A stretch of 64,000 bases of DNA from CBDCUE01 sp965222515 (GCA_965222515.1 CBDCUE010000021.1:127774-191773); one strand, 5' to 3'; shown: positions 35,566-44,907, counted from the stretch's first letter. A program made the numbers and translations. Notes: a model not told the origin generated them from the sequence alone.

Positions 35566-35963
35566 TTTTAAAAAAGAGAGAGAATACATATATTTGTGTT
35601 TCATATTTTCAAGAGTTTTAGATTTTCATTAAAATTTATATATTTCTGGCTACTTAAAAGTGGCAATTTAAAATGCAAAAAAGCCAAGAAAACTGCTCTT
35701 ATACTATTTCGCACCGTACATAAAAATTATCAACAGCCTAAAAAGCAAATTTATCTTTATAAGTAACTCTCAGTTTTTATTTTATTAACAATAGAACTCA
35801 TCAACAACTTAATTAATTAAACAACAAATTATGACAAAAATTATCGCAAAAAAACCTAATAAGAAGTGTTTTAAGAAGAAAAAACACAGAAGAAAATCCT
35901 GAATTAGAAAATGTACAAATAACAGAAAGAAAAGATACAGAAATAACCGAAAATAAAGAAATT

Positions 35964-37262
35964 GTGAATGAGAATATATTAGAGGCAAGCGGTAAAGTTA
36001 TAAATTTACAAGAATTAAAAGAAAAAAGAACAGAAGATCTAGTGGAAATGGGGGTTTCTTTAGGTATTGAAAATGCAGATACTATGTTAAAACAAGGTTT
36101 GATATTTTTAATTCTGAAATATTCTGCTCAAAAAGGAGATACTCTCTTAGGAGGTGGAGTTTTAGAAGTTTTAAGCGATGGCTTTGGTTTTTTAAGGTCT
36201 CCTGAAACAAATTATTTATCAGGACCAGATGACATATATGTCTCTCCCATTCATATCAGAAAATTTGCTTTAAGAACAGGGGATGTGATTGAAGGAGATT
36301 TAAGATATCCCAAAAGAGGAGAGAGATATTTTGCCTTAAACACCATTAGCAAAGTTAATAAGCAAGATATTAACGGGAGTAAAAAAAGAAGAAAAACTAA
36401 TTTTGACAATTTAACTCCCTTATACCCAAATGAAAAATTAAATTTAGAAGTAAAAAATCCTAAGCACAAAGATTTATCAACTAGGGTTATTGAAATGGTT
36501 GCACCTATTGGAAAAGGACAAAGAGCCTTAATAGTTGCCCCTCCTAGAACAGGAAAAACTATGTTGGTACAGAACATAGCTCATGCTTTAAATGAAAACC
36601 ATCCTGATATTTCTTTATTAGTATTATTGATTGATGAAAGACCTGAAGAGGTTACTGATATGGAAAGATCAATTAAAGGAGAAGTGGTTAGTTCTACTTT
36701 TGACGAGCCTGCAACAAGACATGTTCAGCTTGCAGATTTATTAATAGAAAAAGCAAAAAGACTAGTGGAACAAGGAAAAGATGTTGTTGTTTTACTAGAT
36801 TCAATAACAAGATTAGCTAGAGCTTATAATACAGTTGCTCCATCATCTGGAAAAGTTTTAACAGGTGGTGTAGATTCTAATGCCCTGCAAAGACCAAAAA
36901 GGTTTTTTGGAGCTGCAAGAAATATTGAAAATGGTGGATCATTAACTATCATATCTACTGCATTAGTTGAAACTGGCTCAAAAATGGATGAAGTAATTTT
37001 TGAAGAATTTAAAGGAACTGGTAATTCAGAAATTGTTTTAGATAGAAAAATATCTGATAAAAGAATTTACCCTGCAATTGACATTACTAAATCAGGAACT
37101 AGAAAAGAAGAGATGCTAGTTGAAAAAGACAAATTAAATAAAATGTGGATATTAAGAAAAATAACTAGCACTATGAATCCATTAGAAGCAATGGAGTTCT
37201 TCCTTGATAAAATGAGAGCAACTAAAAGCAATGATGATTTGTTTGCTTCAATGCATCAGTAA
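35964..37262 (+). CDS. rho: Transcription termination factor Rho
   Basis: From the GTG at 35964 the product has 432 residues: the N-terminal RNA-binding domain (GVLEVLSDGFGFLRSP, DDIYVSPIHIRKF), the Walker A loop APPRTGKTML, LLIDERPEEVTDM, and the hexamer secondary-site region TGGVDSNALQRPKRFFGAARN. Rho is a ring ATPase that pulls RNA and ends transcription. The frame is open upstream to 35835 without an ATG. An ATG at 35831 with the start MTKIIAKKPNKK lies in a frame that would join the rho frame if one A were lost from the six-A run near 35879. The true N terminus is therefore probably about 40 residues longer or the copy relies on slippage. Confidence 0.95.
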   Translation: MNENILEASGKVINLQELKEKRTEDLVEMGVSLGIENADTMLKQGLIFLILKYSAQKGDTLLGGGVLEVLSDGFGFLRSPETNYLSGPDDIYVSPIHIRKFALRTGDVIEGDLRYPKRGERYFALNTISKVNKQDINGSKKRRKTNFDNLTPLYPNEKLNLEVKNPKHKDLSTRVIEMVAPIGKGQRALIVAPPRTGKTMLVQNIAHALNENHPDISLLVLLIDERPEEVTDMERSIKGEVVSSTFDEPATRHVQLADLLIEKAKRLVEQGKDVVVLLDSITRLARAYNTVAPSSGKVLTGGVDSNALQRPKRFFGAARNIENGGSLTIISTALVETGSKMDEVIFEEFKGTGNSEIVLDRKISDKRIYPAIDITKSGTRKEEMLVEKDKLNKMWILRKITSTMNPLEAMEFFLDKMRATKSNDDLFASMHQ

Positions 37263-37312
37263 AAGACTTTTTAAGCACATTGCCCTCTGTGGAATTTAGG
37301 CTGGTTAGTGTA

Positions 37313-38065
37313 TCAAGTGATCGTAGCTTTTAGCAATTTTTCTAAATCTTCTTTTGTATCAATGGAAATTGGCTTTTGTTTTTTATCTATGTGACAAGCA
37401 GTAATAATTAAGTTGTTTTCTATTGCTCTTAATTGCTCAAGTTTCTCTATTTTTTCAAAATATGATTCTGGTAATTCTATAAATTTTTGCAAAACAGATT
37501 TTCTGTAAACATAAATCCCTATATGCTCATAATAAGAAATATTTTTTTTAATTGCATTATAAGGAATAACAGATCTTGAAAAATAATATACTTTGGCAAA
37601 TTCTTGGTTTTTGGAAAAATCCACTAATGCTTTTACAATATTAGGGTTTTTTATATCTTTTTTATCACTAATTTTTACTACCGAAGTTGCAATATCAGTG
37701 CTTTTATCTTTTTTTAAAACTTTAATTGTTTTATTAATAATATCAGGATCAATATTTGGCAAATCTCCTTGTAAATTCACAATAATATCAAAATCTAACT
37801 TGCTTTTAAGCAAGGCAGAATAAATTCTATCTGTTCCAGATGGTAAATTAGGATCAGTCATTATTGCAGTAAAACCAAATTTCTCCACCTCTTTTTTTAC
37901 TTCATCTTCACTGCAAGCCACAATAATGTTTTCTATACCAGTTTTTCTTGCCTGCTGACAAACTCTTACTATCATTGATCTGCCATTAATATCTATCAAT
38001 GGTTTTTTGGGGAATCTTGTAGAACTTAATCTTGCTGGGATCAATATTGCCGTTGTTTCTGCCAT
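37313..38065 (-). CDS. kdsB: 3-deoxy-manno-octulosonate cytidylyltransferase
   Basis: This 250-residue nucleotidyltransferase begins with ILIPARLSSTRFPKKPL and has NLQGDLPNIDPDII and YEHIGIYVYRKSVL, all typical of CMP-Kdo synthetase. It activates Kdo for attachment to lipid A, which implies that the organism makes LPS. Its start overlaps the pgsA stop in TAATG, so the two are translationally coupled. It converges on rho with about 50 bases between the stops. Confidence 0.93.
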   Translation of the reverse strand: MAETTAILIPARLSSTRFPKKPLIDINGRSMIVRVCQQARKTGIENIIVACSEDEVKKEVEKFGFTAIMTDPNLPSGTDRIYSALLKSKLDFDIIVNLQGDLPNIDPDIINKTIKVLKKDKSTDIATSVVKISDKKDIKNPNIVKALVDFSKNQEFAKVYYFSRSVIPYNAIKKNISYYEHIGIYVYRKSVLQKFIELPESYFEKIEKLEQLRAIENNLIITACHIDKKQKPISIDTKEDLEKLLKATIT

Positions 38066-38622
38066 TATTTTGTGCCAGAAATATGTTTTAAACTAGCTTT
38101 TAAATAAGCAAAGCCTGTGATGATAGTCAAAACTGCCGCAATAACCAAACCTGCTCTACCAATTTCATCAGTATAAATAATTCCTGCCCCCCTATCTCCT
38201 AAAATCATCAATGAAAGAGCCGTCATCTGCACCCCTGTTTTCCATTTTGCCAATCTACTAACTGGAATACTAATATGAATTTCTGCCAAAAATTCTCTTA
38301 AGCCAGAAACAAAAATTTCTCTAAATAAGATAATCACACCCGGTATTGTAATCAATAAATCACCATTGCCAAAATGCACTAACATAATAATAGCAGTAGC
38401 CACTAATAATTTATCAGCAATAGGATCTAAAATCCTGCCAATTTGTGATTCTACATTAAATAATCTTGCCAAATATCCATCCAAAAAATCAGTAACTGAA
38501 GCAATTATAAATAATGTAGCAGCTATCCAATTTGAAATAACACCCTCCAAAAAAAAAGAAGAAATCAAAATAGGAATAACAACAATCCTAAATAAAGTTA
38601 AAAAATTAGGCAAATAATTCAT
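38065..38622 (-). CDS. pgsA: CDP-diacylglycerol-glycerol-3-phosphate 3-phosphatidyltransferase
   Basis: This 185-residue inner-membrane enzyme has the CDP-alcohol phosphotransferase motif DGYLARLFNVESQIGRILD, whose aspartates bind metal and the CDP group, and about four to five hydrophobic helices. It makes phosphatidylglycerol phosphate for PG and cardiolipin. The ATG at 38622 (MNYLPNFLTLFRI) matches family starts; longer readings would translate the conserved leader. It is first in a pgsA-kdsB operon and is preceded by the M-L-x-R-L leader. Confidence 0.92.
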   Translation of the reverse strand: MNYLPNFLTLFRIVVIPILISSFFLEGVISNWIAATLFIIASVTDFLDGYLARLFNVESQIGRILDPIADKLLVATAIIMLVHFGNGDLLITIPGVIILFREIFVSGLREFLAEIHISIPVSRLAKWKTGVQMTALSLMILGDRGAGIIYTDEIGRAGLVIAAVLTIITGFAYLKASLKHISGTK

Positions 38623-38684
38623 TTTTTTGGTTTTTAAAGTTAAGCTTGTTATTAGCATATATGCAATCTTATTAACATTTACAC
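38623..38684 (-). promoter_or_regulatory. Conserved small-ORF leader of pgsA
   Basis: GTGTAAATG (38684-38676) opens an eight-codon ORF reading MLIRLHIC and ending in TAA (38652). It is followed by AACAAGCTTAACTTTAAAAA and the pgsA ATG, 56 nt from the small ATG. A second GTGTAAATGTT lies on the opposite strand at 38700, forming an inverted pair with the leader motif. Confidence 0.65.
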
Positions 38685-38810
38685 GATTTTTTCTTCTTGG
38701 TGTAAATGTTGTTAGCATACAGGCTGTGTCGCAATAGTAAGGGACATTTTGCAGTTTTGATAATTACTTGATTATTCTAGTTTGTCAATAATAATTAACC
38801 TAATTTTTTT

Positions 38811-38950
38811 CAGGGCTGTTTGATGCAAAAATGATTTAAAATAAAATAAGAGATGTTATTATAAAAATAGATCAAGATTCGTTAGAGAGTTGTTTTAGGA
38901 AATATGGAGAGTTTTTGTCAAAGAACAGCAAAAATACTTTATACAAGTAA
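38811..38950 (+). pseudogene. Probable ISAs1-type transposase fragment
   Basis: The CAGGGCTGTT terminus at 38811 matches the ends of the element at 34303. The frame 38852-38950 reads VIIKIDQDSLESCFRKYG and more before its stop. An I-D-x-x-x-L-E-x-C-F pattern of this kind occurs near the N terminus of ISAs1-family transposases. The frame has no start codon. The family call is from memory and moderate. Confidence 0.45.
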
Positions 38951-39108
38951 TACTATTTTAGTTTTATAATTGACCTATAGCCTTCAATTTTCTCAGTATA
39001 AATTGCTTTTTTTAATACTCTGTTAGCTATGGCTAACAAATAATTAAAAAAAACAATTTCTACTAAACATCTTTTTGGCTATAGGTCAATTATAAAGCTA
39101 AAATAGTA
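38951..39108. repeat. 158-bp nested palindrome upstream of ridA
   Basis: Outer arms 38951-38982 and 39077-39108 match with one mismatch over 32 bases. Inside are arms 39000-39016 and 39043-39059 (17 bases, one mismatch), and at the tip GTTAGC-TATG-GCTAAC (39022-39037). The whole could fold into one long cruciform. It has the look of a miniature transposable element, with a possible TA at both edges. Confidence 0.8.
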
Positions 39109-39190
39109 TAAAATGTTTTATTTCTTAATAAGAATAAGCTCCTTGTGCAACTTATTTCAAAAATTAATAACAAATAAAAAAGGTAAAAAA

Positions 39191-39634
39191 ATGAATTTAA
39201 AAATAGAACTTCCTCAAATAAGTAATCCTATTGCAAATTATGTTGCATATAAAAAAGTTGATAATTTGCTTTATGTTTCTGGGCAGGTTTGTAAAAAAGA
39301 TGGTATTATGCTTTTTAGTGGTAAAATAGGTAAAGATTTAACTTTGGATGAAGGCAAAAAGGCTGCTAGATTATGTGGCTTTAATATTTTGGCTCAAGTA
39401 AAAGATGCTTGCGGAGGCGATTTATCACGAGTAAAATCTTGTGTTAGATTAAATGTGTTTGTTAATAGTGCAGAAAGTTTTTATGATTATGCCTCAGTGG
39501 CAAATGGTGCCTCTGATTTAATGAGTGAGGTTTTTGGAGAAGACATTGGCAAACCAACTAGAATTGCATTAGGAGTTTATGGCTTGCCATCTAATAGTGC
39601 TGTTGAGATAGATGCTATTTTTGCAATTGCCTAA
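39191..39634 (+). CDS. ridA: RidA-family enamine/imine deaminase
   Basis: About 147 residues from the ATG at 39191, which has AGG ten bases upstream. The longer reading from 39113 adds 26 residues and starts beside the palindrome. The protein has the YjgF/RidA motifs LLYVSGQVCKKDG, NILAQVKDACGGDLSRV and the C-terminal SAVEIDAIFAIA. RidA enzymes remove reactive enamines made by PLP enzymes. The arginine of the usual PxR motif appears in KPTRIALGV. It begins a run ridA-pilD-rppH-rpmE-hemJ. Confidence 0.9.
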   Translation: MNLKIELPQISNPIANYVAYKKVDNLLYVSGQVCKKDGIMLFSGKIGKDLTLDEGKKAARLCGFNILAQVKDACGGDLSRVKSCVRLNVFVNSAESFYDYASVANGASDLMSEVFGEDIGKPTRIALGVYGLPSNSAVEIDAIFAIA

Positions 39635-39660
39635 TAATTTTTCAAAAGCTAAACAGCAAA

Positions 39661-40383
39661 ATGATTTTATTATATTTTTTAACTGGTCTTATTTTTGGTA
39701 GTTTTGTATCTGCTATTAGTCATAGATTACCGATCAATAAAAATTTTATTTGGGCAAGATCATATTGTCCAAAATGCAAACATATATTAGCTGTCATAGA
39801 TTTAATCCCTTTATTATCATATATAATCTTTTTAGGAAAATGCCATTATTGCAAAGAAAAAATATCTTTAAAATACCCTGCCCTTGAATTATTTTCTGCT
39901 GTTATTTTTGTTTTAATTTATTCTCTTGGCTTAGAACTTAAAATAACTATTTTGCTACTTAGCATTTTTATTGTTCTGCTCATTATGATAATTATTGATT
40001 TTGAACATTATATTCTTCCTGATTCGTTACAAATAATTTTGCTTATTTTAGCTATTATTTGGAGTTATTTTTATCAATTATCTATATTTGATGTTGCTTT
40101 ATCTGCTTTTATAGGTTTTTCTAGCATTTATTTGATAGCAATATTTTTTAAAAAAATCAGAAAAAAAGAAGGTATTGGTTTTGGAGATATAAAATTTATT
40201 ACGATTGCCAGTATTTTTATTGGTTGGTATAATTTACCTTATTTTTTTTTAATTTCAGGAATTGTCGGAGTGATTAACGGCTTAGCTTGGAAAATTTTTT
40301 TAAAGAAAGAACAATTTCCTTTTGCCCCAAGCTTAGCAACTTCTTTATTTATTTTAATCTATGTTAATAATTTTATAAAATGA
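39661..40383 (+). CDS. pilD: Prepilin peptidase / N-methyltransferase
   Basis: This 240-residue polytopic membrane protein has two CxxC pairs in the N-terminal domain (YCPKCK, CHYCKEK) and the two catalytic aspartates of the A24 family, IDFEHYILPD and GFGDIKF. It cleaves and methylates type IV prepilins or pseudopilins at the inner membrane. It is the natural partner of the secretin gene at 27318, although the two are far apart. The last four bases overlap rppH (ATGA). Confidence 0.93.
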   Translation: MILLYFLTGLIFGSFVSAISHRLPINKNFIWARSYCPKCKHILAVIDLIPLLSYIIFLGKCHYCKEKISLKYPALELFSAVIFVLIYSLGLELKITILLLSIFIVLLIMIIIDFEHYILPDSLQIILLILAIIWSYFYQLSIFDVALSAFIGFSSIYLIAIFFKKIRKKEGIGFGDIKFITIASIFIGWYNLPYFFLISGIVGVINGLAWKIFLKKEQFPFAPSLATSLFILIYVNNFIK

Positions 40384-40838
40384 CAAATAATTATAGATTA
40401 GGTGTAGGAATTATTTTAATTAATAAGCAGAAAAAAATATTTGCAGGCAGAAGATCTGACAATTTTAGCAAGGCTTGGCAAATGCCTCAAGGTGGCATAG
40501 ATAAGCAAGAAAATCCTTTGGATGCTGCTTATCGAGAATTATTTGAAGAAACTTCTGTAAAATCAGTTAATTTATTATCTTCTAGCAAAAAATGGTATAA
40601 ATATAGGTTATCTCAAGAATTTGTGCCTCAATATTGGCAAGGAGAATATATTGGGCAGAAACAAAAATGGTTTTTAATGGAGTTTTTAGGGGATGATTCT
40701 GAAATTAATGTAGCAACCAAAGAACCTGAATTTATTGAATGGCAATGGCAAGATTCTGACTTTTTATTAGATAATATTGTTGATTTCAAAAAGGATCTAT
40801 ATAATTCATTATTTAAAGATTTTAAAAAATTCTTGTAG
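40380..40838 (+). CDS. rppH: RNA pyrophosphohydrolase (Nudix)
   Basis: This 152-residue protein begins YRLGVGIILINKQKKIFAGRR and contains SKAWQMPQGGIDKQENP, as in alphaproteobacterial RppH/NudH. The Nudix box (GGIDKQE, then RELFEETSV) keeps the catalytic Glu residues, but its last glycine is serine. RppH removes pyrophosphate from 5' triphosphate RNA and can act on dinucleoside polyphosphates. It overlaps pilD by four bases. Confidence 0.92.
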   Translation: MTNNYRLGVGIILINKQKKIFAGRRSDNFSKAWQMPQGGIDKQENPLDAAYRELFEETSVKSVNLLSSSKKWYKYRLSQEFVPQYWQGEYIGQKQKWFLMEFLGDDSEINVATKEPEFIEWQWQDSDFLLDNIVDFKKDLYNSLFKDFKKFL

Positions 40839-40890
40839 ATTAATATTTGTTTAATATAATGGCTTGCCAACTTAATAATATATAATAAAG

Positions 40891-41124
40891 ATGAAAAAAA
40901 ACACACATCCAGAATATCACAAAATAAAAGTTCTAATGACAGATGGAACAGAGTTTGAAACTAGATCTAGCTGGGGCAAAGAAGGTGCTGTTTTAAAATT
41001 AGATGTTGATCCAACAACTCATCCTGCTTGGTCTGGAGGAGGAGCTTTTATCAACGAGAACATCAGCAAAATAGCCAAATTTAAAGAAAAGTTTGGTAGT
41101 GTTTTTTCTCTTGACGAAGATTAA
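40891..41124 (+). CDS. rpmE: 50S ribosomal protein L31
   Basis: This 77-residue protein starts MKKNTHPEYHKIKVLMTDG and has DVDPTTHPAWSGGGA, typical of alphaproteobacterial L31. It lacks the cysteine zinc motif of the long-form L31 proteins, as is usual in this group. It sits between rppH and hemJ in a co-directional run. Confidence 0.95.
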   Translation: MKKNTHPEYHKIKVLMTDGTEFETRSSWGKEGAVLKLDVDPTTHPAWSGGGAFINENISKIAKFKEKFGSVFSLDED

Positions 41125-41144
41125 TAGTTTGTTAATAGATAAAT

Positions 41145-41588
41145 ATGGATTCTTTTCTAGTTTATAAAATAATAAAATCTTTACATATCATCTCTGTTAT
41201 TTCTTGGATGGTAGGAATGTTATATTTACCAAGATTATTTGTTTATCATACACAAGCCACTAAAAAATCTGAAACAAGCGAGACTTTTAAAATAATGGAA
41301 AAAAAATTGCTAAAATTCATTATGAATCCAGCAATGATTTTGAGTTATTTTTTTGCTATTATTTTGATTATTCAATTTCCTGAATATTATAAAAATGCAG
41401 GATGGCTACACACAAAAATATTATTAGTGCTAATCTTATCAGCTCTTCATGGTTATTTTGCAGTTACTGTAAAAAAATTTGCAACTGATCAGAACATAAA
41501 AACAGCAAAATTTTACAAAATTATCAATGAGATACCTACAATATTAATGATATTAATTGTTGTTTTAGTGGTTGTAAGACCTTTTTAA
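41145..41588 (+). CDS. hemJ: HemJ protoporphyrinogen IX oxidase
   Basis: This 147-residue protein has about four membrane helices. The conserved HemJ N-terminal block KSLHIISVISWMVGMLYLPR carries the essential histidine, and there is a second histidine in LSALHGYFAV. HemJ oxidises protoporphyrinogen IX to protoporphyrin IX and is the usual form in alphaproteobacteria. It is 20 bases after rpmE and converges on trxB. The 142-base gap after it holds no gene that I can support. Confidence 0.9.
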   Translation: MDSFLVYKIIKSLHIISVISWMVGMLYLPRLFVYHTQATKKSETSETFKIMEKKLLKFIMNPAMILSYFFAIILIIQFPEYYKNAGWLHTKILLVLILSALHGYFAVTVKKFATDQNIKTAKFYKIINEIPTILMILIVVLVVVRPF

Positions 41589-41730
41589 TACAGGCAGGCA
41601 GGGATTTAGTGCAGAGAGGGCAAGTTATCAGTAATTTTAAATTAAAAAAAATAGAAAAAAAGACCCAAGGTAATAGTAGCAATTCTATTGTAGCACAGTT
41701 TGATATTGCGAGAATTTACTTTGTTTGTAT

Positions 41731-42672
41731 CTATTCAGATAAAAATTTCTCCGCATCAAGTGCGGCCATACATCCTGTTCCTGCTGCTGTTACTGCTTGT
41801 CTATAAATTTTATCTTGCACATCTCCACAAGCAAAAACTCCTTTGATATTTGTGTTTGCTGTGCCTTTTTCAGTAATAATATAGTTTTCTTCATCCATTT
41901 GCAAAAAGTCTTTGAAAATTTTAGTGTTCGGATTGTGTCCGATAGCAATAAATACTCCATTTATTGCCATATCAAAAATTTTATTAGTCTTGTTGTTTAA
42001 AAGTTTTACTCCTGTTACTAATTTTGGCTCTTTGCTTCCTATAATTTCTTGCAATTCTGTGTCCCATAACATTTTTATTTTGTCATTTTTAAATAATCTT
42101 GCTTGCAAAATTTTTTCTGCTCTTAATTCATCTCTTCTATGCACTAAATAAACCTTTTTGGCATGGTTAGTTAAAAACAAAGCCTCTTCTACCGCAGTAT
42201 TTCCTCCACCAACTACAATAACATCTTTGTTTCTAAAGAAAAAACCATCACAAGTAGCACAGCCTGACACCCCAAAACCTTGGAATTCGTGCTCACTTGG
42301 CAATCCTAGCCATCTTGCAATCGCTCCTGTTGCAATAATTACAGAATCTGCCTGATATTCCATTCCATCACCATCCCAAGCCTTAAAAACTTTGTCTTTT
42401 TTAGAAAAATCTACTTTTCTAATATGTGAAATAATTATTTCTGTGCCCACATTTTTTGCTTGTGCTGACATTTGCTCCATTAACCAAGGTCCTTGAATTA
42501 CATCCGCAAATCCAGGATAATTTTCAACATCGGTAGTAATAGTTAATTGCCCTCCTACTTCATTTCCTGTGACTAATATTGGTTGTAAATTTGCTCTTGC
42601 TGCATAAATTGCAGCACTATAACCCGCAGGTCCTGAACCGATTATCAAAGTTTTTGTTTTTTTTACTGACAT
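41731..42672 (-). CDS. trxB: Thioredoxin reductase
   Basis: About 313 residues from the ATG at 42672 (MSVKKTKTLIIGSGPAGYSA); longer readings start in the intergenic region. FAD-binding GSGPAGYSAAIYAARA, the redox-active CATC (SGCATCDGFFF) and NADPH-binding VVGGGNTAVEEALFL are all present, with GVFACGDVQD at the end. It reduces thioredoxin with NADPH in the cytoplasm. It is divergent from nadK, with an 86-base AT-rich gap that must hold both promoters. Confidence 0.96.
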   Translation of the reverse strand: MSVKKTKTLIIGSGPAGYSAAIYAARANLQPILVTGNEVGGQLTITTDVENYPGFADVIQGPWLMEQMSAQAKNVGTEIIISHIRKVDFSKKDKVFKAWDGDGMEYQADSVIIATGAIARWLGLPSEHEFQGFGVSGCATCDGFFFRNKDVIVVGGGNTAVEEALFLTNHAKKVYLVHRRDELRAEKILQARLFKNDKIKMLWDTELQEIIGSKEPKLVTGVKLLNNKTNKIFDMAINGVFIAIGHNPNTKIFKDFLQMDEENYIITEKGTANTNIKGVFACGDVQDKIYRQAVTAAGTGCMAALDAEKFLSE

Positions 42673-42758
42673 TGTTATTAATTTAATTTGATTTACTATT
42701 TTTAATATAGTATAGTATATAAACATAAATTTATTATAGTAAAAATCAATCATTGCTT

Positions 42759-43523
42759 ATGAAATTAGCTTTATTATCTGATAATACCAAAATATCCAAC
42801 ATTGTTGAAAAAAAATTAAAAGGTTTTTGCGAATTTGCTCAAGATCCAAGCAATGCAGAAATAATTGTTGTTCTAGGAGGAGATGGCTTTATGCTCCATT
42901 CCATTCATAAATATAGAAAATATGGGGCAAGTTTTTATGGTGTTAATTGTGGTTCTGTTGGTTTCTTATTGAATAAATTAATTATTGGCAGTAATTTTAT
43001 AAAAAAATTAAAAAAAGCAAAACATACTTCAATATACCCTATTTTGATGGAAGCAACAGATAAACACGGGAAAAAATATAGTTCCCTTGCCTTTAACGAA
43101 ATATCTTTATTTAGACAAACTAATCAATCTAGTACCATAAAAGTTATTATTGATAAAAAAGTAAAAATTAAAACTTTAATAGGTGATGGTATATTAGTTG
43201 CTACCCCAGCAGGAAGCAGTGCCTATAATTTCTCTGCAGGAGGTCCAATCATCCCGCTTTGTAGCAATTTACTTGCTATCACTCCCATAAATCCATCTCG
43301 TCCTAAACAATGGAGAGGGGCTTTGATTCCAAGTGATTTAAAAATAAAACTAGTTATTGATGATGAAAACAACAAAAGACCAATTAGTGCCACCGCTGAT
43401 TTTTTTGAATTTAGAGATATAGCCGAAGTTTCATTAATAAAATCCGTTCAAGATAAAGTAATCTTATTATTTGACCAAGATAATTTATTAGAGCATAAAT
43501 TAATCGCAGAGCAGTTTTTGTAA
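42759..43523 (+). CDS. nadK: NAD kinase
   Basis: About 254 residues from the ATG at 42759. The GGDG motif (VVLGGDGFMLHSIH) binds ATP and NAD, and NCGSVGFLLN, LIGDGILVATPAGSSAYNFSAGGPIIP follow as in the family. It phosphorylates NAD to NADP. It is divergent from trxB, whose enzyme uses NADPH, which is a sensible pairing. The product is slightly short but complete. Confidence 0.95.
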   Translation: MKLALLSDNTKISNIVEKKLKGFCEFAQDPSNAEIIVVLGGDGFMLHSIHKYRKYGASFYGVNCGSVGFLLNKLIIGSNFIKKLKKAKHTSIYPILMEATDKHGKKYSSLAFNEISLFRQTNQSSTIKVIIDKKVKIKTLIGDGILVATPAGSSAYNFSAGGPIIPLCSNLLAITPINPSRPKQWRGALIPSDLKIKLVIDDENNKRPISATADFFEFRDIAEVSLIKSVQDKVILLFDQDNLLEHKLIAEQFL

Positions 43524-43707
43524 TAAAGAAAAAAAGTATAAAAAGGCAACAATTCTATTTTTTATAATTAAAATTGTTGATAAAAAGGGATAAAGATTGT
43601 TTGAATTTTGTTTCAGTTGTGGGAATATGTTATACTTATTAGTTTTTTAAGAAAATATTAATGATATTAATAAAAATATTCTATATTATTAGTAAAAAAT
43701 ACTAAAA

Positions 43708-44907
43708 ATGATGCGAAAAAAACATATAGTTGAAGTAGGAAATGTTAAAATAGGGGGGGAGTATCCTGTTGTGGTCCAATCTATGACTAATTCTGATACT
43801 GAAAATGCTATTGCTACTGCAGAGCAAATTATAGAATTATATAATGCAGGAAGTGAGATTGTTAGAATCACGGTAAACACAGAAACAGCAGCAAAAAACA
43901 TTACTAAAATACAAAATTATTTAGTTCAACGAGGCTTTGAGAACATACCAATAGTTGGAGATTTTCACTATAATGGGCATTTATTATTACAAAAATATCC
44001 AGAAATGGCTCAAATTCTAGCTAAATATCGAATAAATCCAGGAAATGTTGGTTTTGGTAAGAAAAGAGATAATCAATTTGAGATTATGATTGAGCAGGCG
44101 ATAAAATATAACAAACCAGTTAGAATTGGAGTAAATTGGGGTAGTTTAGACAAGTATTTATCTGCAAAATTGATGGATAAAAATAAAAACAGCAAGAATC
44201 CTTTAAGTTCTACAGAAATTTTAAAGAAATCTTTGATAGAATCTGCTTTAATCAGCAGTAAAAAGGCAGAAGAAATTGGTTTGGCAAAGAATAAGATCAT
44301 TTTGTCTTGCAAAGTAAGCGAGGTACCTGATTTAATTGATATTTATCAAAAACTAGATAAATTATGTGATTATCCATTACATTTAGGCTTAACAGAAGCA
44401 GGAATTGGGTCAAAAGGAATTGTAGCTTCTGCAGTTGCTCTTGGCATTTTGTTAAAACAAAATATTGGAAACACCATCAGAGTCTCAATCACCCCTCTTA
44501 GCACCGAACCTAGAACAAAAGAGGTTAATATTTGCCAAGAAATTATTCAAGTAATGGGAATTAGAGCTTTTAAGCCACTAGTTACTTCTTGCCCTGGATG
44601 TGGCAGGACTAGCAGTGTGTTTTTTCAAGAACTAGCAGAAAATATTCAAAATTTTATTGAAGAAGAAATGCCTATTTGGAAAAAAGAATATCCTAAGGCA
44701 AAAGATGTAAAAATAGCAGTAATGGGTTGCATTGTTAATGGACCAGGTGAGAGCAAATATGCAAATATTGGTATTTCTTTACCTGGCAATGGTGAAGATC
44801 CATCAGCACCTGTTTTTATTGACGGCAAAAAAGCAACCACCCTAAAAGGCAAAAACATCTCAAAAGATTTTAGAAATATCATCAAAGATTACATTAAAAA
44901 TTTATAA
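43708..44907 (+). CDS. ispG: 4-hydroxy-3-methylbut-2-enyl diphosphate synthase
   Basis: This 399-residue enzyme has the N-terminal TIM-barrel start VKIGGEYPVVVQSMTNSDT and the iron-sulfur domain with TSCPGCGRTS and AVMGCIVNGPGES, whose cysteines bind a 4Fe-4S cluster. It catalyses the penultimate step of the MEP isoprenoid pathway. The start could be either of two adjacent in-frame ATG codons at 43708 and 43711. A long palindrome starts right after the stop codon. Isoprenoids feed the quinone pathway of the next operon (ubiE-ubiB). Confidence 0.96.
   Translation: MMRKKHIVEVGNVKIGGEYPVVVQSMTNSDTENAIATAEQIIELYNAGSEIVRITVNTETAAKNITKIQNYLVQRGFENIPIVGDFHYNGHLLLQKYPEMAQILAKYRINPGNVGFGKKRDNQFEIMIEQAIKYNKPVRIGVNWGSLDKYLSAKLMDKNKNSKNPLSSTEILKKSLIESALISSKKAEEIGLAKNKIILSCKVSEVPDLIDIYQKLDKLCDYPLHLGLTEAGIGSKGIVASAVALGILLKQNIGNTIRVSITPLSTEPRTKEVNICQEIIQVMGIRAFKPLVTSCPGCGRTSSVFFQELAENIQNFIEEEMPIWKKEYPKAKDVKIAVMGCIVNGPGESKYANIGISLPGNGEDPSAPVFIDGKKATTLKGKNISKDFRNIIKDYIKNL

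Noticed and set aside
41609..41806. 65-codon plus-strand ORF after hemJ
   Set aside because: It overlaps the 3' end of trxB antisense and has no recognisable features.
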